64,000 bases of DNA from Cupriavidus sp. D39 (GTDB taxonomy: Bacteria; Pseudomonadota; Gammaproteobacteria; Burkholderiales; Burkholderiaceae), in contig NZ_JAPNLE010000009.1 of NCBI RefSeq assembly GCF_026627925.1, forward strand, positions 2,108,001 to 2,172,000, written 5' to 3'. Of the stretch, positions 8,248-18,039 are shown piece after piece. A model generated the notes under the pieces. It saw nothing but the letters and a program-made list of their open reading frames with translations, was not told the DNA's origin and ran no database searches. The position numbers and the translations under genes are program-made. Positions within the stretch are counted from its first letter, which is position 1; every line of letters starts with the position of its first letter.

Positions 8248-9042
8248 ATGAAACAGTACCTCGACTTCATGCGCCATGTGCAAGAGCATGGCACCGAAAA
8301 GGCCGACCGCACCGGCACCGGCACACGCTCGGTGTTTGGCTACCAGATGCGCTTCGACCTGCGCGAAGGCTTCCCGGTGGTGACCACCAAGAAGCTGCAC
8401 ATGAAGTCGATCATTCACGAGCTGCTGTGGTTCCTGAAGGGCTCGACCAATATCCAGTACCTGAAGGAAAACGGCGTCAGCATCTGGGATGAATGGGCCG
8501 ACGCAAACGGCGAACTCGGGCCGGTCTATGGCTCGCAGTGGCGCGCGTGGCCTACGCCGGACGGCCGCCACATCGACCAGATCAGCGACCTGATGACGCA
8601 GATCCGCAGCAATCCCGATTCGCGCCGGCTGATCGTGTCGGCCTGGAACGTGGGCGAGATCGCGCAGATGAAGCTGCCGCCCTGCCATGCTTTCTTCCAG
8701 TTCTACGTGGCCGACGGCAGGCTGTCCTGCCAGCTGTACCAGCGCAGCGCCGATATCTTCCTCGGCGTGCCGTTCAATATCGCCAGCTACGCGCTGCTGA
8801 CGCACATGATCGCGCAGCAGACCGGACTCGATGTGGGCGATTTCATCTGGACCGGTGGCGACTGCCACATCTACAGCAACCACGCCGAGCAGGTGGCCAC
8901 CCAGCTCGCGCGCGCGCCGATGGCGCTGCCGCAGCTGAAGATCCTGCGCAAGCCGGACAGCATCTTCGACTACAAGTACGAGGACTTCGAACTGGTGGGC
9001 TACGAATCGCATCCGGCCATCAAGGCACCGGTGGCCGTATGA
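8248..9042 (+). CDS. thyA: Thymidylate synthase
   Basis: ThyA converts dUMP to dTMP with methylene-tetrahydrofolate. The 264-residue length equals that of the E. coli enzyme. The catalytic cysteine is in [12 protein letters not shown] (about residue 146), with [15 protein letters not shown] before it and [21 protein letters not shown] and HIYSNH after it. Its TGA overlaps the ATG of folA, which regenerates tetrahydrofolate from the dihydrofolate that ThyA produces, so the two are translationally coupled. Confidence 0.97.
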   Translation: MKQYLDFMRHVQEHGTEKADRTGTGTRSVFGYQMRFDLREGFPVVTTKKLHMKSIIHELLWFLKGSTNIQYLKENGVSIWDEWADANGELGPVYGSQWRAWPTPDGRHIDQISDLMTQIRSNPDSRRLIVSAWNVGEIAQMKLPPCHAFFQFYVADGRLSCQLYQRSADIFLGVPFNIASYALLTHMIAQQTGLDVGDFIWTGGDCHIYSNHAEQVATQLARAPMALPQLKILRKPDSIFDYKYEDFELVGYESHPAIKAPVAV

Positions 9043-9539
9043 CGCTGTTGACCCTGATCGTGGCAAAGGCCCGCAACGGCGTGATCGGCCGCGACAACAC
9101 CCTGCCCTGGCGCCTGCCGGAAGACCTGGCGCATTTCAAGCGCACCACCATGGGCGCGCCCATCGTGATGGGCCGCAAGACGTGGGAATCGATTGGCCGG
9201 CCGCTGCCGGGCAGGCGCAATATCGTGGTCAGCCGCAACCGCGACCTGCGCATCGAAGGCTGCGACGTGGCGAACTCGCTGGAAGACGCGCAGCGGCTAT
9301 GCGTAGGTGTGGAGCAGATCTTCCTGATCGGCGGCGCGCAGCTATATGCCGAGGCCCTGCCCAGCGCGGACCGGCTGGTGGTGACGGAGATCGATGCGGA
9401 TGTGGAAGGCGACGCGGTGTTTCCGCCCATCGACCCGCAGCAGTGGATCGCGACGCAGCGCGAGCGGCATCATTCGGAAGCGAACGGCTTCGACTACGCG
9501 TTCGTGACGTATGAACGCCCGCCCTCAGGCGAGGAATAA
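9039..9539 (+). CDS. folA: Dihydrofolate reductase
   Basis: FolA reduces dihydrofolate to tetrahydrofolate with NADPH and is the target of trimethoprim. The 166-residue protein shows [23 protein letters not shown], the [20 protein letters not shown] segment and [13 protein letters not shown]. The start codon overlaps the thyA stop (ATGA). A strong terminator follows at 9588-9623. Confidence 0.96.
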   Translation: MTLLTLIVAKARNGVIGRDNTLPWRLPEDLAHFKRTTMGAPIVMGRKTWESIGRPLPGRRNIVVSRNRDLRIEGCDVANSLEDAQRLCVGVEQIFLIGGAQLYAEALPSADRLVVTEIDADVEGDAVFPPIDPQQWIATQRERHHSEANGFDYAFVTYERPPSGEE

Positions 9540-9587
9540 CGGTCGGCTCAAACGCCTGGTTTGAACGACCCTGACGTTGTTACCCGC

Positions 9588-9623
9588 GCGGCGGCCTGTT
9601 TCCAGGCCGCCGCTGTCGTTTTT
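9588..9623 (+). terminator. Terminator after folA
   Basis: The stem CGGCGGCCTG / CAGGCCGCCG, with a TTTC loop, is followed by TGTCGTTTTT. It also faces the end of the convergent pmbA gene. Confidence 0.85.
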
Positions 9624-11004
9624 AGTTGCCGGCGATAGTCATCTGCTCGATCAGGACCGAGCCCGTTTCCTTGGTGCCGCGCACCAGCGAATCGGCGCCA
9701 ATGGCCACGATCTGCTGGAACATTTCCTTCATGTTGCCAGCGATGGTGATCTCTTCCACCGGATACTGGATCACGCCGTTCTCGACCCAGTAGCCCGACG
9801 CACCGCGCGAGTAATCGCCCGTCACGTAGTTCACGCCCTGCCCCATCAGCTCGGTCACCAGCAGGCCGGTGCCCAGCTTGCGCAGCATGCCGGCGAAGTC
9901 GTCTTCCGGCGTGGTCAGCGTGCTGGAGAGCGTCAGGTTGTGCGAGCCGCCGGCATTGCCGGTGGTCTTCATGCCAAGCTTGCGCGCCGAGTAGGTGGAG
10001 AGGAAATAGCCCTCCACCACGCCGCCGCGCACCACATCGCGCGCGTGGGTCTTCACGCCTTCTTCGTCGAAGGGCGCGCTGCCCATGGCGCCCGGCAGGT
10101 GGGGCTGCTCATGGATATGGATATGCGGCGCAAACACCGCCTTGCCCAGCGTGTCATGGAGGAAGGTCGACTTGCGGTACAGCGCGCCGCCGGACACGGC
10201 CTGCACGAAGGCGCCGAGCAGGCCGGCAGCCAGAGGTGCCTCGAACAGCACCGGGCAACGGCGCGTCGACAACTGGCGCGCATTCAGGCGGGCCAGCGAG
10301 CGTTCTGCGGCATAGCGGCCGATGTCCTCAGGCGCGGCCAGCGCGCCGGGCGCGCGCTTGGACGAGTACCAGTCGTCGCGCTGCATGCCGCTGCCGGTGC
10401 CGGCGATCGGCGCGCACGAAATAAAGTGGCGGGAATACGGGTAGCCGCCCGAGAAGCCGCGCGAGGTGGCCAGCACGAACTGCGAATGCTGGGCCGAGAC
10501 GCTGGCGCCGTCGCTGTTGCGAATGCGCGGCGAGACCGCGAAGGCGGCCGCCTCGGAGCGGCACGCGAGCTCGATGGCTTGCTCGGCGTCGATATTCCAG
10601 GGGTGGAACAGGTCGAGGTCTTGCGGGTCGCGCTCGAGCAGTTCCTCTTCAGCCAGGCCGGCGCAATCGTCTTCCGCGGTGAAGCGGGCGATGTTGTAAG
10701 CCGCCTCGGCCGTGGCGCGCAGGGCAGCCGGCGAGAAATCCGAGGTGCTGGCGTTGCCGCGCCGCTGACCGATCATGACCGTGACGCCCATTACCTTGTC
10801 GCGGTTTTGCTCGATGGTTTCCACCTGGCCCTTGCGCACCGACACCGACAGGCCGCTGCCCTCGGAGATCTCGGTAGCCGCGTCGGTGGCGCCCAGCTCG
10901 CGTGCCACCCGCAGCACATCGGCGGCCATCTCGCTCAGCTGGGCCTGGGTATAAGTGAAATGGGTGGTCTGGTCTGCGGATTGATCCATTGTGGGCGCGG
11001 TCAT
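9622..11004 (-). CDS. pmbA: TldE/PmbA metalloprotease subunit
   Basis: PmbA (TldE) works with TldD as a heterodimeric protease that matures small peptides and degrades unfolded peptides. This 460-residue protein has the family segments GYPYSRHFISCAPIAGTG, LFEAPLAAGLLGAFV, STYSARKLGMKTTGNAGG and TGDYSRGASGYWVENG. No TldD is in the window. Start 11004 (MTAPTMDQ) follows TTTGGA; a TTG at 11019 is also in frame. It is divergent from darP. Confidence 0.92.
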   Translation of the reverse strand: MTAPTMDQSADQTTHFTYTQAQLSEMAADVLRVARELGATDAATEISEGSGLSVSVRKGQVETIEQNRDKVMGVTVMIGQRRGNASTSDFSPAALRATAEAAYNIARFTAEDDCAGLAEEELLERDPQDLDLFHPWNIDAEQAIELACRSEAAAFAVSPRIRNSDGASVSAQHSQFVLATSRGFSGGYPYSRHFISCAPIAGTGSGMQRDDWYSSKRAPGALAAPEDIGRYAAERSLARLNARQLSTRRCPVLFEAPLAAGLLGAFVQAVSGGALYRKSTFLHDTLGKAVFAPHIHIHEQPHLPGAMGSAPFDEEGVKTHARDVVRGGVVEGYFLSTYSARKLGMKTTGNAGGSHNLTLSSTLTTPEDDFAGMLRKLGTGLLVTELMGQGVNYVTGDYSRGASGYWVENGVIQYPVEEITIAGNMKEMFQQIVAIGADSLVRGTKETGSVLIEQMTIAGN

Positions 11005-11046
11005 CAAAAGTCCAAACAAGAATCATAGCAAGATAAAATGCCAACC

Positions 11047-11663
11047 ATGACGCGAAACACCCGCCCCTCCCCCGGAACGCCTCCGGCTTCCCCGACCCGT
11101 TCACCCCCGAACCGGCCGACGACGACGACATGCTCAAGAGCAAGTCGCAGAAAAAGCGCGATATGCTCGCCCTGCAGGACCTGGGCGTGGAACTCGAAGC
11201 CCTGCCCAAGGACCGCTTGGCGCGCGTGCCCATGCCCGAAGCGCTGGCCGACGCCATCCGCGACGCGCGGCGCATCACCAACCACGAAGGCAAGCGCCGC
11301 CAGATGCAGTTCGTCGGCAAGGTCATGCGCAGGCTGGACGATGACGAGGTGGCAGCCATCCAGCGCGTGCTGGAAGGCTTCAAGGGCACCAGCAAGGCCG
11401 AGACGGCCAAGCTGCACCTGGTCGAGCGCTGGCGCGAACTGCTGCTGGCGGACGACGCCGCGCTGACGAAATTCCTGGCCGAGCATCCGGCCAGCGACGT
11501 CCAGACGCTGCGCAACATCATCCGCAATGCGCGCAAAGAGCACGAGATGAGCAAGCCGCCGCGCTACTTCCGCGAGCTGTTCCAGGCCATCAAGACCGCG
11601 CTGGAAAGCAAGCAGGCCGCAGCCAGCGGCGAGCAGGAACCCGAGCCGGAAGCCGGCGAATAA
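11047..11663 (+). CDS. darP: Ribosome-associated factor DarP/YjgA, DUF615 (frameshifted here)
   Basis: DarP (YjgA) associates with immature 50S subunits and assists late large-subunit assembly. The body reads [33 protein letters not shown] and [14 protein letters not shown] with an acidic C-terminus, all typical. The N-terminal 28 or so codons lie in another frame, starting MTRNTRPSP at 11047 (or MPTMTR at 11038). One extra C in the CCCCC run at 11069-11073 joins the halves through an acidic ADDDD stretch to [10 protein letters not shown]. Without repair translation could start at 11130. Confidence 0.85.
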
Positions 11664-11703
11664 CCGACAACCAACAAGCAGCAACCAAGGAAATGGGGAC
11701 AAG

Positions 11704-12357
11704 ATGACGCAAACCACAACGCCCGCGCTGGTCCATCCCGTTGCCCGCAGGCACCCGGACGAACTGCTGGTTGGCTTTGTCTCGATCTCCGACCGTGCCT
11801 CGAGCGGCACCTACCAGGACGAGGGCATCCCGGCGCTGCGGGACTGGTTCGGGCGCGCCCTGACCTCGCCCTGGCAGGCCGTGGAGCGTCTCATCCCCGA
11901 CGAGCAGGCGCTGATCTCGCGCACGCTGATCGAGCTGGTCGACGTGGCCGGCTGCGATCTGGTGCTGACCACCGGCGGCACTGGCCCGGCCCGGCGCGAC
12001 GTCACCCCCGAGGCTACGCTGGCGGTGGGGACCAAGGAAATGCCCGGCTTTGGCGAGCAGATGCGCCAAGTGAGCCTGCACTTCGTGCCCACGGCCATCC
12101 TGTCGCGGCAGGTGGCGGTGATTCGCGAAACCGCCAGCCGCGCCGCCCTGATCATCAACCTGCCGGGCCAGCCGCGCGCCATCCGCGAAACCCTGGAAGG
12201 CCTGCGCGGCGAGGGCGGCAAACCCATCGTGCAAGGCATCTTTGCCGCGGTGCCCTACTGCGTCGACCTGATCGGCGGCCCCTATATCGACACCGACGAA
12301 GCCGTGGCCAAGGTGTGGCGCCCGAAGCACGCGACCCGCGCCAAGCCCGCGGCGTGA
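11704..12357 (+). CDS. mog: Molybdopterin adenylyltransferase
   Basis: Mog adenylates molybdopterin before molybdate insertion in molybdenum cofactor synthesis. The 217-residue protein has the MogA/MoaB core: VSISDRASSGTYQDEGIPAL, TTGGTGPARRDVTPEAT (the MPT-binding GGTG loop) and INLPGQPRAIRETL. It lies 40 bases after darP on the same strand. No other moa or moe gene is in the window. Confidence 0.9.
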   Translation: MTQTTTPALVHPVARRHPDELLVGFVSISDRASSGTYQDEGIPALRDWFGRALTSPWQAVERLIPDEQALISRTLIELVDVAGCDLVLTTGGTGPARRDVTPEATLAVGTKEMPGFGEQMRQVSLHFVPTAILSRQVAVIRETASRAALIINLPGQPRAIRETLEGLRGEGGKPIVQGIFAAVPYCVDLIGGPYIDTDEAVAKVWRPKHATRAKPAA

Positions 12358-12416
12358 GCCAACTGGGGGTGGCTTGACGCTAGCGCTTGTTAGTGCAGTT
12401 GGTGCGGTTTGTGCAG

Positions 12417-13298
12417 TTAGCGCAGCCCCAGATACAACCCCACCGGCACGAACACCACGGCAGCGACATTGCCCAGCAGCACGATCGACGCCACCTGGTC
12501 CGGCTCCTGCCGGAAATGATCCGCCACCAGGAAGTTGAGCACGGCAGGCGGCAGCGACGCGAACACGAACAGCAGCCCGCGCTGGAGCTGGGTTAGCGGC
12601 ACCACCTGCGCCAGCAGCAAGGCGCAGGCGATGCCGGTCAGCGGACAGACCACGGCGCCGATCGCGCCCATGCCCCAGTTGCGCAGGCTCACGTCCTTCA
12701 TGCGCACGCCGAGCGCGAACAACATCAAGGGCACGGTAGCGTCGCCCAGCAGCTTGATCGACTGGAACACAGGCTCCGGCAACGAGAACCATGGCCGCGC
12801 CAGCGACAAACCCACCCCCGCCACCGTTGCCAGCACCATCGGATTGCGCGCGATCTGCGTCATCGATGCGTGACGGTTGACGATCTTCATGCCGATGGTG
12901 AAGTGCATCAGGTTGGACGCGGCGAACAGCGCCACCGCGGGAGCCAGCCCGACCGGCCCGAACGCGAACACCGATAGCGGCAAGCCCATGTTGCCGCAGT
13001 TGTTGAACATCATCGGCGGCACGAAGGTGCGCGGATCCGCCCCCAGCAGCCGCGCGCCAAGCCAGGCCAGCAGCCCCGAGCCCAGCACCACGGCGACCGC
13101 GCAACCGAGCAGCACAAGCTGGTCGGCCAGCACGAATTCCTTGCTGACGAAGGCGGACACCACCAGCAGCGGCGCGATCACATCGAGCGTGGCGCGGTTG
13201 ATCCCGGACATGTCGGGATGCGCGCGGCGCCCGTAGAGCCAGCCGACCAGGATGATCAGGATGACCGGCGTGATGATCGAGACGATGCGCGCGAGCAT
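12417..13298 (-). CDS. AEC-family (auxin efflux carrier type) permease
   Basis: This 293-residue protein with about ten hydrophobic segments fits the AEC family of secondary exporters and organic-acid carriers. NNCGNMGLPLSVFAFG in the middle and the final VADHFRQEPDQVASIVLLGN region resemble that family. The substrate cannot be predicted. It lies downstream of orn on the minus strand, after a terminator-like hairpin at 13315-13341. Confidence 0.8.
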   Translation of the reverse strand: MLARIVSIITPVILIILVGWLYGRRAHPDMSGINRATLDVIAPLLVVSAFVSKEFVLADQLVLLGCAVAVVLGSGLLAWLGARLLGADPRTFVPPMMFNNCGNMGLPLSVFAFGPVGLAPAVALFAASNLMHFTIGMKIVNRHASMTQIARNPMVLATVAGVGLSLARPWFSLPEPVFQSIKLLGDATVPLMLFALGVRMKDVSLRNWGMGAIGAVVCPLTGIACALLLAQVVPLTQLQRGLLFVFASLPPAVLNFLVADHFRQEPDQVASIVLLGNVAAVVFVPVGLYLGLR

Positions 13299-13313
13299 GG
13301 GCGGGCTGCCGTT

Positions 13314-13341
13314 AAGCCAAAGCGCCCCGCAGGGCGCCTTG
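13314..13341 (-). terminator. Terminator after orn
   Basis: On the minus strand, GCGCCC TGCG GGGCGC is followed by TTTGGCTT. It lies between orn and the AEC permease, both on the minus strand. Confidence 0.65.
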
Positions 13342-13364
13342 GCAGTGACATGGGAGGGGGAGAA

Positions 13365-14009
13365 TCAGGCGGCCGGGGTAGCCGGCGTTGCGCTCGCCTC
13401 GGCCGCGGGGGCCGCCGCCGGCGCCGAGTGGCGGATGAAGTGCGTGCGGTAGTAGCGCAGCTCTTCCACGGACTCCAGGATATCGGCCAGCGCGGTGTGC
13501 AGCTGGCGCTTGATGAAGCCCTTGTGGATGGCCGGCTCCCAGCGCTTGCACAGTTCCTTCAGCGTGGAGACATCGAGGTTGCGGTAGTGGAAGAACGCCT
13601 CCAGCTTGGGCATGTAGCGCGCCATGAAGCGGCGGTCCTGGCAGATCGAGTTGCCGCACATGGGCGACTTGCCGGCCGGCACCCAGCGCTTGAGGAAAGC
13701 CAGCAGCTCGACCTCGGCCTGCGCTTCGGTCAGGGTCGAGGCCTTGACCTTGTCGATCAGGCCCGAGCGGCCGTGGGTGCCCTTGTTCCAGTTGTCCATG
13801 CCATCGAGCACGGCGTCTTCCTGGTGGATCACCAGCACCGGGCCTTCGGCCAGGATGTTGAGTTCGGAGTCGGTCACCACGATCGCGATCTCGATGATGC
13901 GGTCCGTGTCAGGCATCAGGCCGGTCATCTCCATGTCCAGCCAGATCAGGTTGTTTTCGCTCTTGACGGATTTGACGCCGCTGGGGACGTGGGTATTTTG
14001 GCTGGTCAT
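13365..14009 (-). CDS. orn: Oligoribonuclease
   Basis: Orn degrades 2- to 5-nucleotide RNAs, including pGpG from cyclic-di-GMP turnover, and is essential in many proteobacteria. The 214-residue protein has the DEDDh exonuclease motifs: [11 protein letters not shown] (Asp and Glu), [17 protein letters not shown] and [18 protein letters not shown]. The start is placed at 14009 (MTSQNTHVP), which leaves about 17 residues before the first motif. An Ala/Pro-rich tail of about 20 residues follows. The divergent M48 protease gene starts at 14204. Confidence 0.95.
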   Translation of the reverse strand: MTSQNTHVPSGVKSVKSENNLIWLDMEMTGLMPDTDRIIEIAIVVTDSELNILAEGPVLVIHQEDAVLDGMDNWNKGTHGRSGLIDKVKASTLTEAQAEVELLAFLKRWVPAGKSPMCGNSICQDRRFMARYMPKLEAFFHYRNLDVSTLKELCKRWEPAIHKGFIKRQLHTALADILESVEELRYYRTHFIRHSAPAAAPAAEASATPATPAA

Positions 14010-14203
14010 CTGGACTGCAATCGAAAGAGAAGCAAAGGGGGCGCGCCCGAGCCCCGGATCAGGAACACGGGGCTGCGGGCACGAACAACTTATAATTCTC
14101 GCATATCCGCCGCCGCAGCCGGTTCCAATGCGCCCGGAAACCCGCTTCGGCGGTCCGGCCGCCACCGCGCACGCCAAGGCTTCCCACGACAAGGCCCTGC
14201 CCG

Positions 14204-15450
14204 ATGTTCACGTTTCTGTTCCTAGCCGCCCTGATGCTGATGGTGCTGACCAAGCTCTGGCTGGCCTCCCGCCAGGTGCGCCATGTGGCGCAACACCGTC
14301 ATGCGGTCCCTGCCCGCTTTGCCGACACCATTTCGCTGTCCTCGCACCAGAAGGCGGCCGACTACACCATCGCCCGCACCCGGCTGTCGATGTTGGAAGT
14401 GCTGGCCGGCGCCGCGCTGCTGATCGTGCTGACCATGCTGGGCGGGCTGCAGTGGATCAACCAGTTCTGGATCGACACCTTTGGCCCGGGATACGCCTAC
14501 AGCGTGGCGCTGATTGCCAGCGTGGCCGTGATCGGCGGCCTGGTCGACCTGCCCTTCTCGCTCTACGGGCAATTCGGCATCGAGCAGCGCTTTGGCTTCA
14601 ACCGCATGAGCTGGAAGCTCTACCTGGCCGACATGCTGAAGATGACCGCCGTTGGCTGCGTGCTCGGCCTGCCCTTGCTGCTCGCCGTGCTGTGGCTCAT
14701 GGCCCATATGGGCGAGTACTGGTGGGCGTGGACCTGGCTGACGTGGATCGCCTTCACGATCTTCGTGCAGATGATTGCCCCGTCGGTGATCATGCCGCTG
14801 TTCAACCGCTTCGAGCCACTCGCCAACGCTGCGCTGGAAGCCCGCATCACGCGCCTGCTGGCGAAGTGCGGTTTCGCAGCCGCGGCCTGTTCGTGATGGA
14901 CGGCAGCAAGCGCAGCGCGCACGGCAATGCTTACTTCACCGGGTTCGGCGCGGCCAAGCGCATCGTCTTCTTTGACACCCTGATGGAGCGCCTTGCCGAC
15001 GACGAGATCGAAGCGGTGCTTGCGCATGAGCTTGGCCACTTCAAGCGGCGCCACATCCTCAAGGGCATGCTGGTCAGCTTTGCACTGAGCCTGGTCTTCC
15101 TCGCCGCGTTGGGCTGGCTTTCCAGCCGCACGTGGTTCTACACCGGCCTGGGCGTGCTGCCCAATCTTGGCACCACCAATCACGCCCTTGCCCTCGTGCT
15201 CTTCTTTCTGACCTTGCCGGTATTCACCTTCCTGCTCGGCCCCCTGGCGAGCCAGACCTCGCGCCGCCATGAGTTCGAGGCGGATGCGTTTGCGGCCGGC
15301 CAGACCGATGCCGGCCACCTGGTCTCGGCCCTCGTCAAGCTCTACAAGGACAATGCCTCCACTTTGACCCCCGACCCGATCTACAGCGCCTTTTACTACT
15401 CGCACCCACCAGCAGCACAGCGGATCGACCGCCTGCTGGCGCACGCATGA
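14204..15450 (+). CDS. M48-family (Ste24/CAAX-type) membrane metalloprotease (frameshifted here)
   Basis: The restored protein is about 415 residues with several membrane segments and the zinc motif HELGH (in [13 protein letters not shown]). A downstream [12 protein letters not shown] supplies the third zinc ligand. It matches the Ste24-like peptidase family often found next to orn and rsgA in betaproteobacteria. The frame breaks near 14876-14879: the first part ends [11 protein letters not shown] and stops, while the second reads [24 protein letters not shown]. One extra C (GCC AGC CGC) gives [13 protein letters not shown]. Its last bases overlap rsgA (ATGA). A TATAAT lies at 14091-14096. 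Confidence 0.85.
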
Positions 15451-16466
15451 GCCGCGCCGCCAGCCGGGGAGGCCCGCAGCGTGCCGCAAGCCCTGCCAAA
15501 GCCAATGCCAATGGCGCCGCCGCCGAGGAAGCGCTGATCGTTGCCGCGCACGGCCGCCACTATGTGATCGAGCTGGACGACGGCAGCCGCTTGCACGGCT
15601 TCCCGCGCGGCAAGCGCAGCGAATGCGCGGTCGGCGACCGCGTCACCATCGAGCGCGCCGCGTCCGACCAGTGCGTGATCACCGGCTTCAAGCCGCGCAA
15701 GAACCTGCTGCATCGATCGGACCAGTTCAAGTCCAAGCTCCTCGCCGCCAATATCGACCAGGTGGTGATCGTGCTGGCGACCGAGCCGGGCTTCTCGGAA
15801 GACCTGCTGGGCCGCGCGCTGGTGTCCGCCGAAGCACTGGGCATCCGCCCGCTGATCATCCTCAACAAGATCGACCTGACCGAGCGGCTGGAAGAAGCGC
15901 GCGGCCGGCTCGAGCTGTACCGCGGGCTGGGCTATGAGACGCTGTTCCTGTCGGTGCACGGATCGCCGGAAGATACGCTGGCGCAACTGCGCCCGCAGCT
16001 GGCGCACCGCGCCAGCATCCTGATCGGTCAGTCGGGCATGGGCAAATCCTCGCTGCTGAACCTGCTGATCCCGGGCGTGGAAGCACAGACGCGCGAAATC
16101 TCCGCCAAGCTGGATTCGGGCAAGCACACCACCACCTTCACGCGCCTCTACCACCTGCCCGCCAGCGTGGATGGCGAAGTGGACGGCAAGGACGGCGTGG
16201 ATCCGCAAGCGCGCCAGCGCGGCTGCCTGATCGATTCGCCGGGCTTCCAGGAGTTCGGCCTGCACCACCTGAGCGAAGGCATGCTGGAGCGCGCGTTTCC
16301 CGAGTTCCGCCCGCGCCTGACCGAGTGCCGGTTCTACAACTGCCACCACATCAACGAGCCTGGCTGCGGCGTGCTGGCGTCGATGAAGGCCGGCGAGATA
16401 TCGGGACGGCGCCACCAGCTCTACACGCAACTGCTGCACGAATCCCGCCAGCAAAAGCCGTGGTAA
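15447..16466 (+). CDS. rsgA: Ribosome small-subunit-dependent GTPase A
   Basis: RsgA is a circularly permuted GTPase that checks 30S maturation. The 339-residue protein has an N-terminal OB-like domain (residues about 30-100), then the G motifs in permuted order: NKID (G4), GQSGMGKSS (G1) and DSPG (G3). A C-terminal zinc site reads [14 protein letters not shown]. The start overlaps the stop of the protease gene by four bases. Confidence 0.95.
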   Translation: MSRAASRGGPQRAASPAKANANGAAAEEALIVAAHGRHYVIELDDGSRLHGFPRGKRSECAVGDRVTIERAASDQCVITGFKPRKNLLHRSDQFKSKLLAANIDQVVIVLATEPGFSEDLLGRALVSAEALGIRPLIILNKIDLTERLEEARGRLELYRGLGYETLFLSVHGSPEDTLAQLRPQLAHRASILIGQSGMGKSSLLNLLIPGVEAQTREISAKLDSGKHTTTFTRLYHLPASVDGEVDGKDGVDPQARQRGCLIDSPGFQEFGLHHLSEGMLERAFPEFRPRLTECRFYNCHHINEPGCGVLASMKAGEISGRRHQLYTQLLHESRQQKPW

Positions 16467-16471
16467 GATAG

Positions 16472-16515
16472 TCGGGTGCGCCGCATGCGGGCATACGAGC
16501 ATGCGGCGCACCCGA
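16472..16515 (+). promoter_or_regulatory. 17-bp perfect hairpin just before the DUF2007 gene
   Basis: TCGGGTGCGCCGCATGC (16472-16488) and its exact complement at 16499-16515 flank a 10-base loop. No T-run follows, so it is not a standard terminator. The right arm ends 5 bases before the ATG at 16521, so the folded stem would cover the ribosome-binding region. Confidence 0.75.
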
Positions 16516-16520
16516 TCCCG

Positions 16521-16829
16521 ATGAAACTACTGCTATCCACCCCATCGCTGGTCCATGCGGCGCACTGCCAGAACGTGCTGGAGGCCGCCGGCATCCGTGC
16601 CGACCTGCGCAATACCTGGCTGGCCGGCGCCATGGGCGACATCCCGTTTCGCGAGAGCGCGCCCCAGGTCTGGCTGATCGACGATGAACGGGAAGCCGAG
16701 GCCTGGGAGGTATTGCGCGCCGCCGCCAATCCGGCGCCGGGGCCGCGATGGGCCTGCGTGTCCTGCGGCGAATGGCACGAGGCGCAGTTCGGCTCGTGCT
16801 GGCAGTGCGGCGCGCCGCGGCAACCCTGA
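16521..16829 (+). CDS. DUF2007-type small protein with C-terminal zinc ribbon
   Basis: The 102-residue protein starts MKLLLSTPSLVHAAHCQNVLEAAGI, typical of the DUF2007 ferredoxin-like fold, a putative signal-transducing domain. It ends in a four-cysteine zinc ribbon, CVSCGEWHEAQFGSCWQCG. The function is unknown. The ATG at 16521 is preceded by no obvious Shine-Dalgarno, only by the 17-bp hairpin. It follows rsgA by 54 bases. Confidence 0.8.
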   Translation: MKLLLSTPSLVHAAHCQNVLEAAGIRADLRNTWLAGAMGDIPFRESAPQVWLIDDEREAEAWEVLRAAANPAPGPRWACVSCGEWHEAQFGSCWQCGAPRQP

Positions 16830-16836
16830 AGCAAAG

Positions 16837-16857
16837 CGCCCGCGGCAAGCGCGGGCG
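16837..16857 (-). terminator. Probable terminator after the CobD-like gene
   Basis: A 7-bp stem CGCCCGC / GCGGGCG has a 7-base loop. On the minus strand it is followed by CTTTGCTT. It lies between the convergent DUF2007 and CobD-like genes. Confidence 0.55.
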
Positions 16858-16887
16858 TCGATGGTCAACGGGTACAGCGGGATTGGC

Positions 16888-17880
16888 TCAGCCCACCCAG
16901 AGCGCCAGCGACAACATCGCCAGCAGCAGCATCCACAGCACCACGGCACGCCACACCAGGCCGATGGCCGATTGCAGCGTGCGCACGTTTGGCTCCATGC
17001 CGAATTCCGGCGCAACTGCCTCGGGCTCGCTGTCGTCTTCCATGCCTGGCGCATAGTCCACCGCCGGACCGGCGAGGCTGGTGCGCAGCACCACGGTAGA
17101 ACTTTCCTCTGCCAGCGGCACGCCCAGGCGCACGCCAAGCGCGCCGCCGCCGCTGGCAAGCAGGATGCCGTTGACGGCATCGTTCCACTTGCGCGCGTGG
17201 TTGCGCCATGCGTAGACCGCGTCTTCAAAATTGCCGACGATGGCAAAGCCGACCGAGGTCAGCCGCGAGGGAATCCAGTCCAGCAGGTAGAAGGCGCGCG
17301 CGGCAAAGCGGCCCAGCGCGGGGCTGCGCTCCGTGGACGGGATATTCCAGTGACGGGCGAGGTACTCGGCGATGCGGTACAAGACCACGCCGCCCGGGCC
17401 GATCGGCACCAGGAACCAGAAGAACACCCCGAACACATGCCGGTGCACCGCCACGATGGCGGCTTCCAGGGTATGCCGGACGATTTCCGTGACCGGCATT
17501 TCGATGGTTTCGAGGCCGGTCCACTGGTGCAGCAGCGCGCGGGCGCGCGGCAGGTCGTCGCGGTTGAGCGCTTCGTGGATATCGGTGAAGAAGTGGCTGA
17601 ACTGCCGGAAACCGAGGGTGAGGTAGAGCAGCAGGACATTCCACGCCAGCGTGAGTGCCACGCTGATGGAGGCCAGCAGGTAGTGCACCACCATGGCGGT
17701 CAGCGTGAGCGGCAGCACCACGGTGAACCAGGCCAGCGCGGTATCGCGCGGCCGCCCGGTGTCAAAGGCATGCTCGGCGCGCTCGGCAAGAACGCGCACG
17801 ATGTCGTAGATCGGATTGTTGCGGCCCAGGGCGCGGAACTGCTCGGCGATCAGCGCGAGGAGAACGGATACAAATGTCAT
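16888..17880 (-). CDS. CobD/CbiB-like membrane protein
   Basis: The 330-residue protein resembles the CobD/CbiB family, whose classical members make adenosylcobinamide phosphate. It has several hydrophobic segments: an N-terminal VSVLLALIAEQF start, AWFTVVLPLTLTAMVVHYLLA, FGVFFWFLVPIGPGGVVLYR, and a C-terminal anchor VVLWMLLLAMLSLALW. No other cobalamin gene is nearby, and such stand-alone copies in betaproteobacteria are usually of uncertain function (AmpE-like roles are possible). Confidence 0.75.
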   Translation of the reverse strand: MTFVSVLLALIAEQFRALGRNNPIYDIVRVLAERAEHAFDTGRPRDTALAWFTVVLPLTLTAMVVHYLLASISVALTLAWNVLLLYLTLGFRQFSHFFTDIHEALNRDDLPRARALLHQWTGLETIEMPVTEIVRHTLEAAIVAVHRHVFGVFFWFLVPIGPGGVVLYRIAEYLARHWNIPSTERSPALGRFAARAFYLLDWIPSRLTSVGFAIVGNFEDAVYAWRNHARKWNDAVNGILLASGGGALGVRLGVPLAEESSTVVLRTSLAGPAVDYAPGMEDDSEPEAVAPEFGMEPNVRTLQSAIGLVWRAVVLWMLLLAMLSLALWVG

Positions 17881-17991
17881 CTCTGGTCTGGGTGTCGATG
17901 GCCAGGGCGCATCAGGCGGCGCGTGTGCCGGGCTGATCGCTTATCTATAGCAAGACGATAGCATACGGCAAACCCGCCCAGACAAGGCACC

Positions 17992-18020
17992 GCAGCCCGC
18001 CGGCTGAGCGGGCGGGCTGC
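17992..18020 (-). terminator. GC-rich hairpin after the pirin gene
   Basis: GCAGCCCGCC and GGCGGGCTGC form a 10-bp perfect stem around a 9-base loop, 20 bases past the pirin stop. No T-run follows on the minus strand, so termination is only probable. Confidence 0.45.
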
Positions 18021-18039
18021 AGGCTGCCGAAGCAACGCC

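Noticed and set aside
16472..16515. The perfect inverted repeat as terminator of rsgA
   Set aside because: No T-run follows on either strand, and the next gene begins 5 bases later on the same strand.
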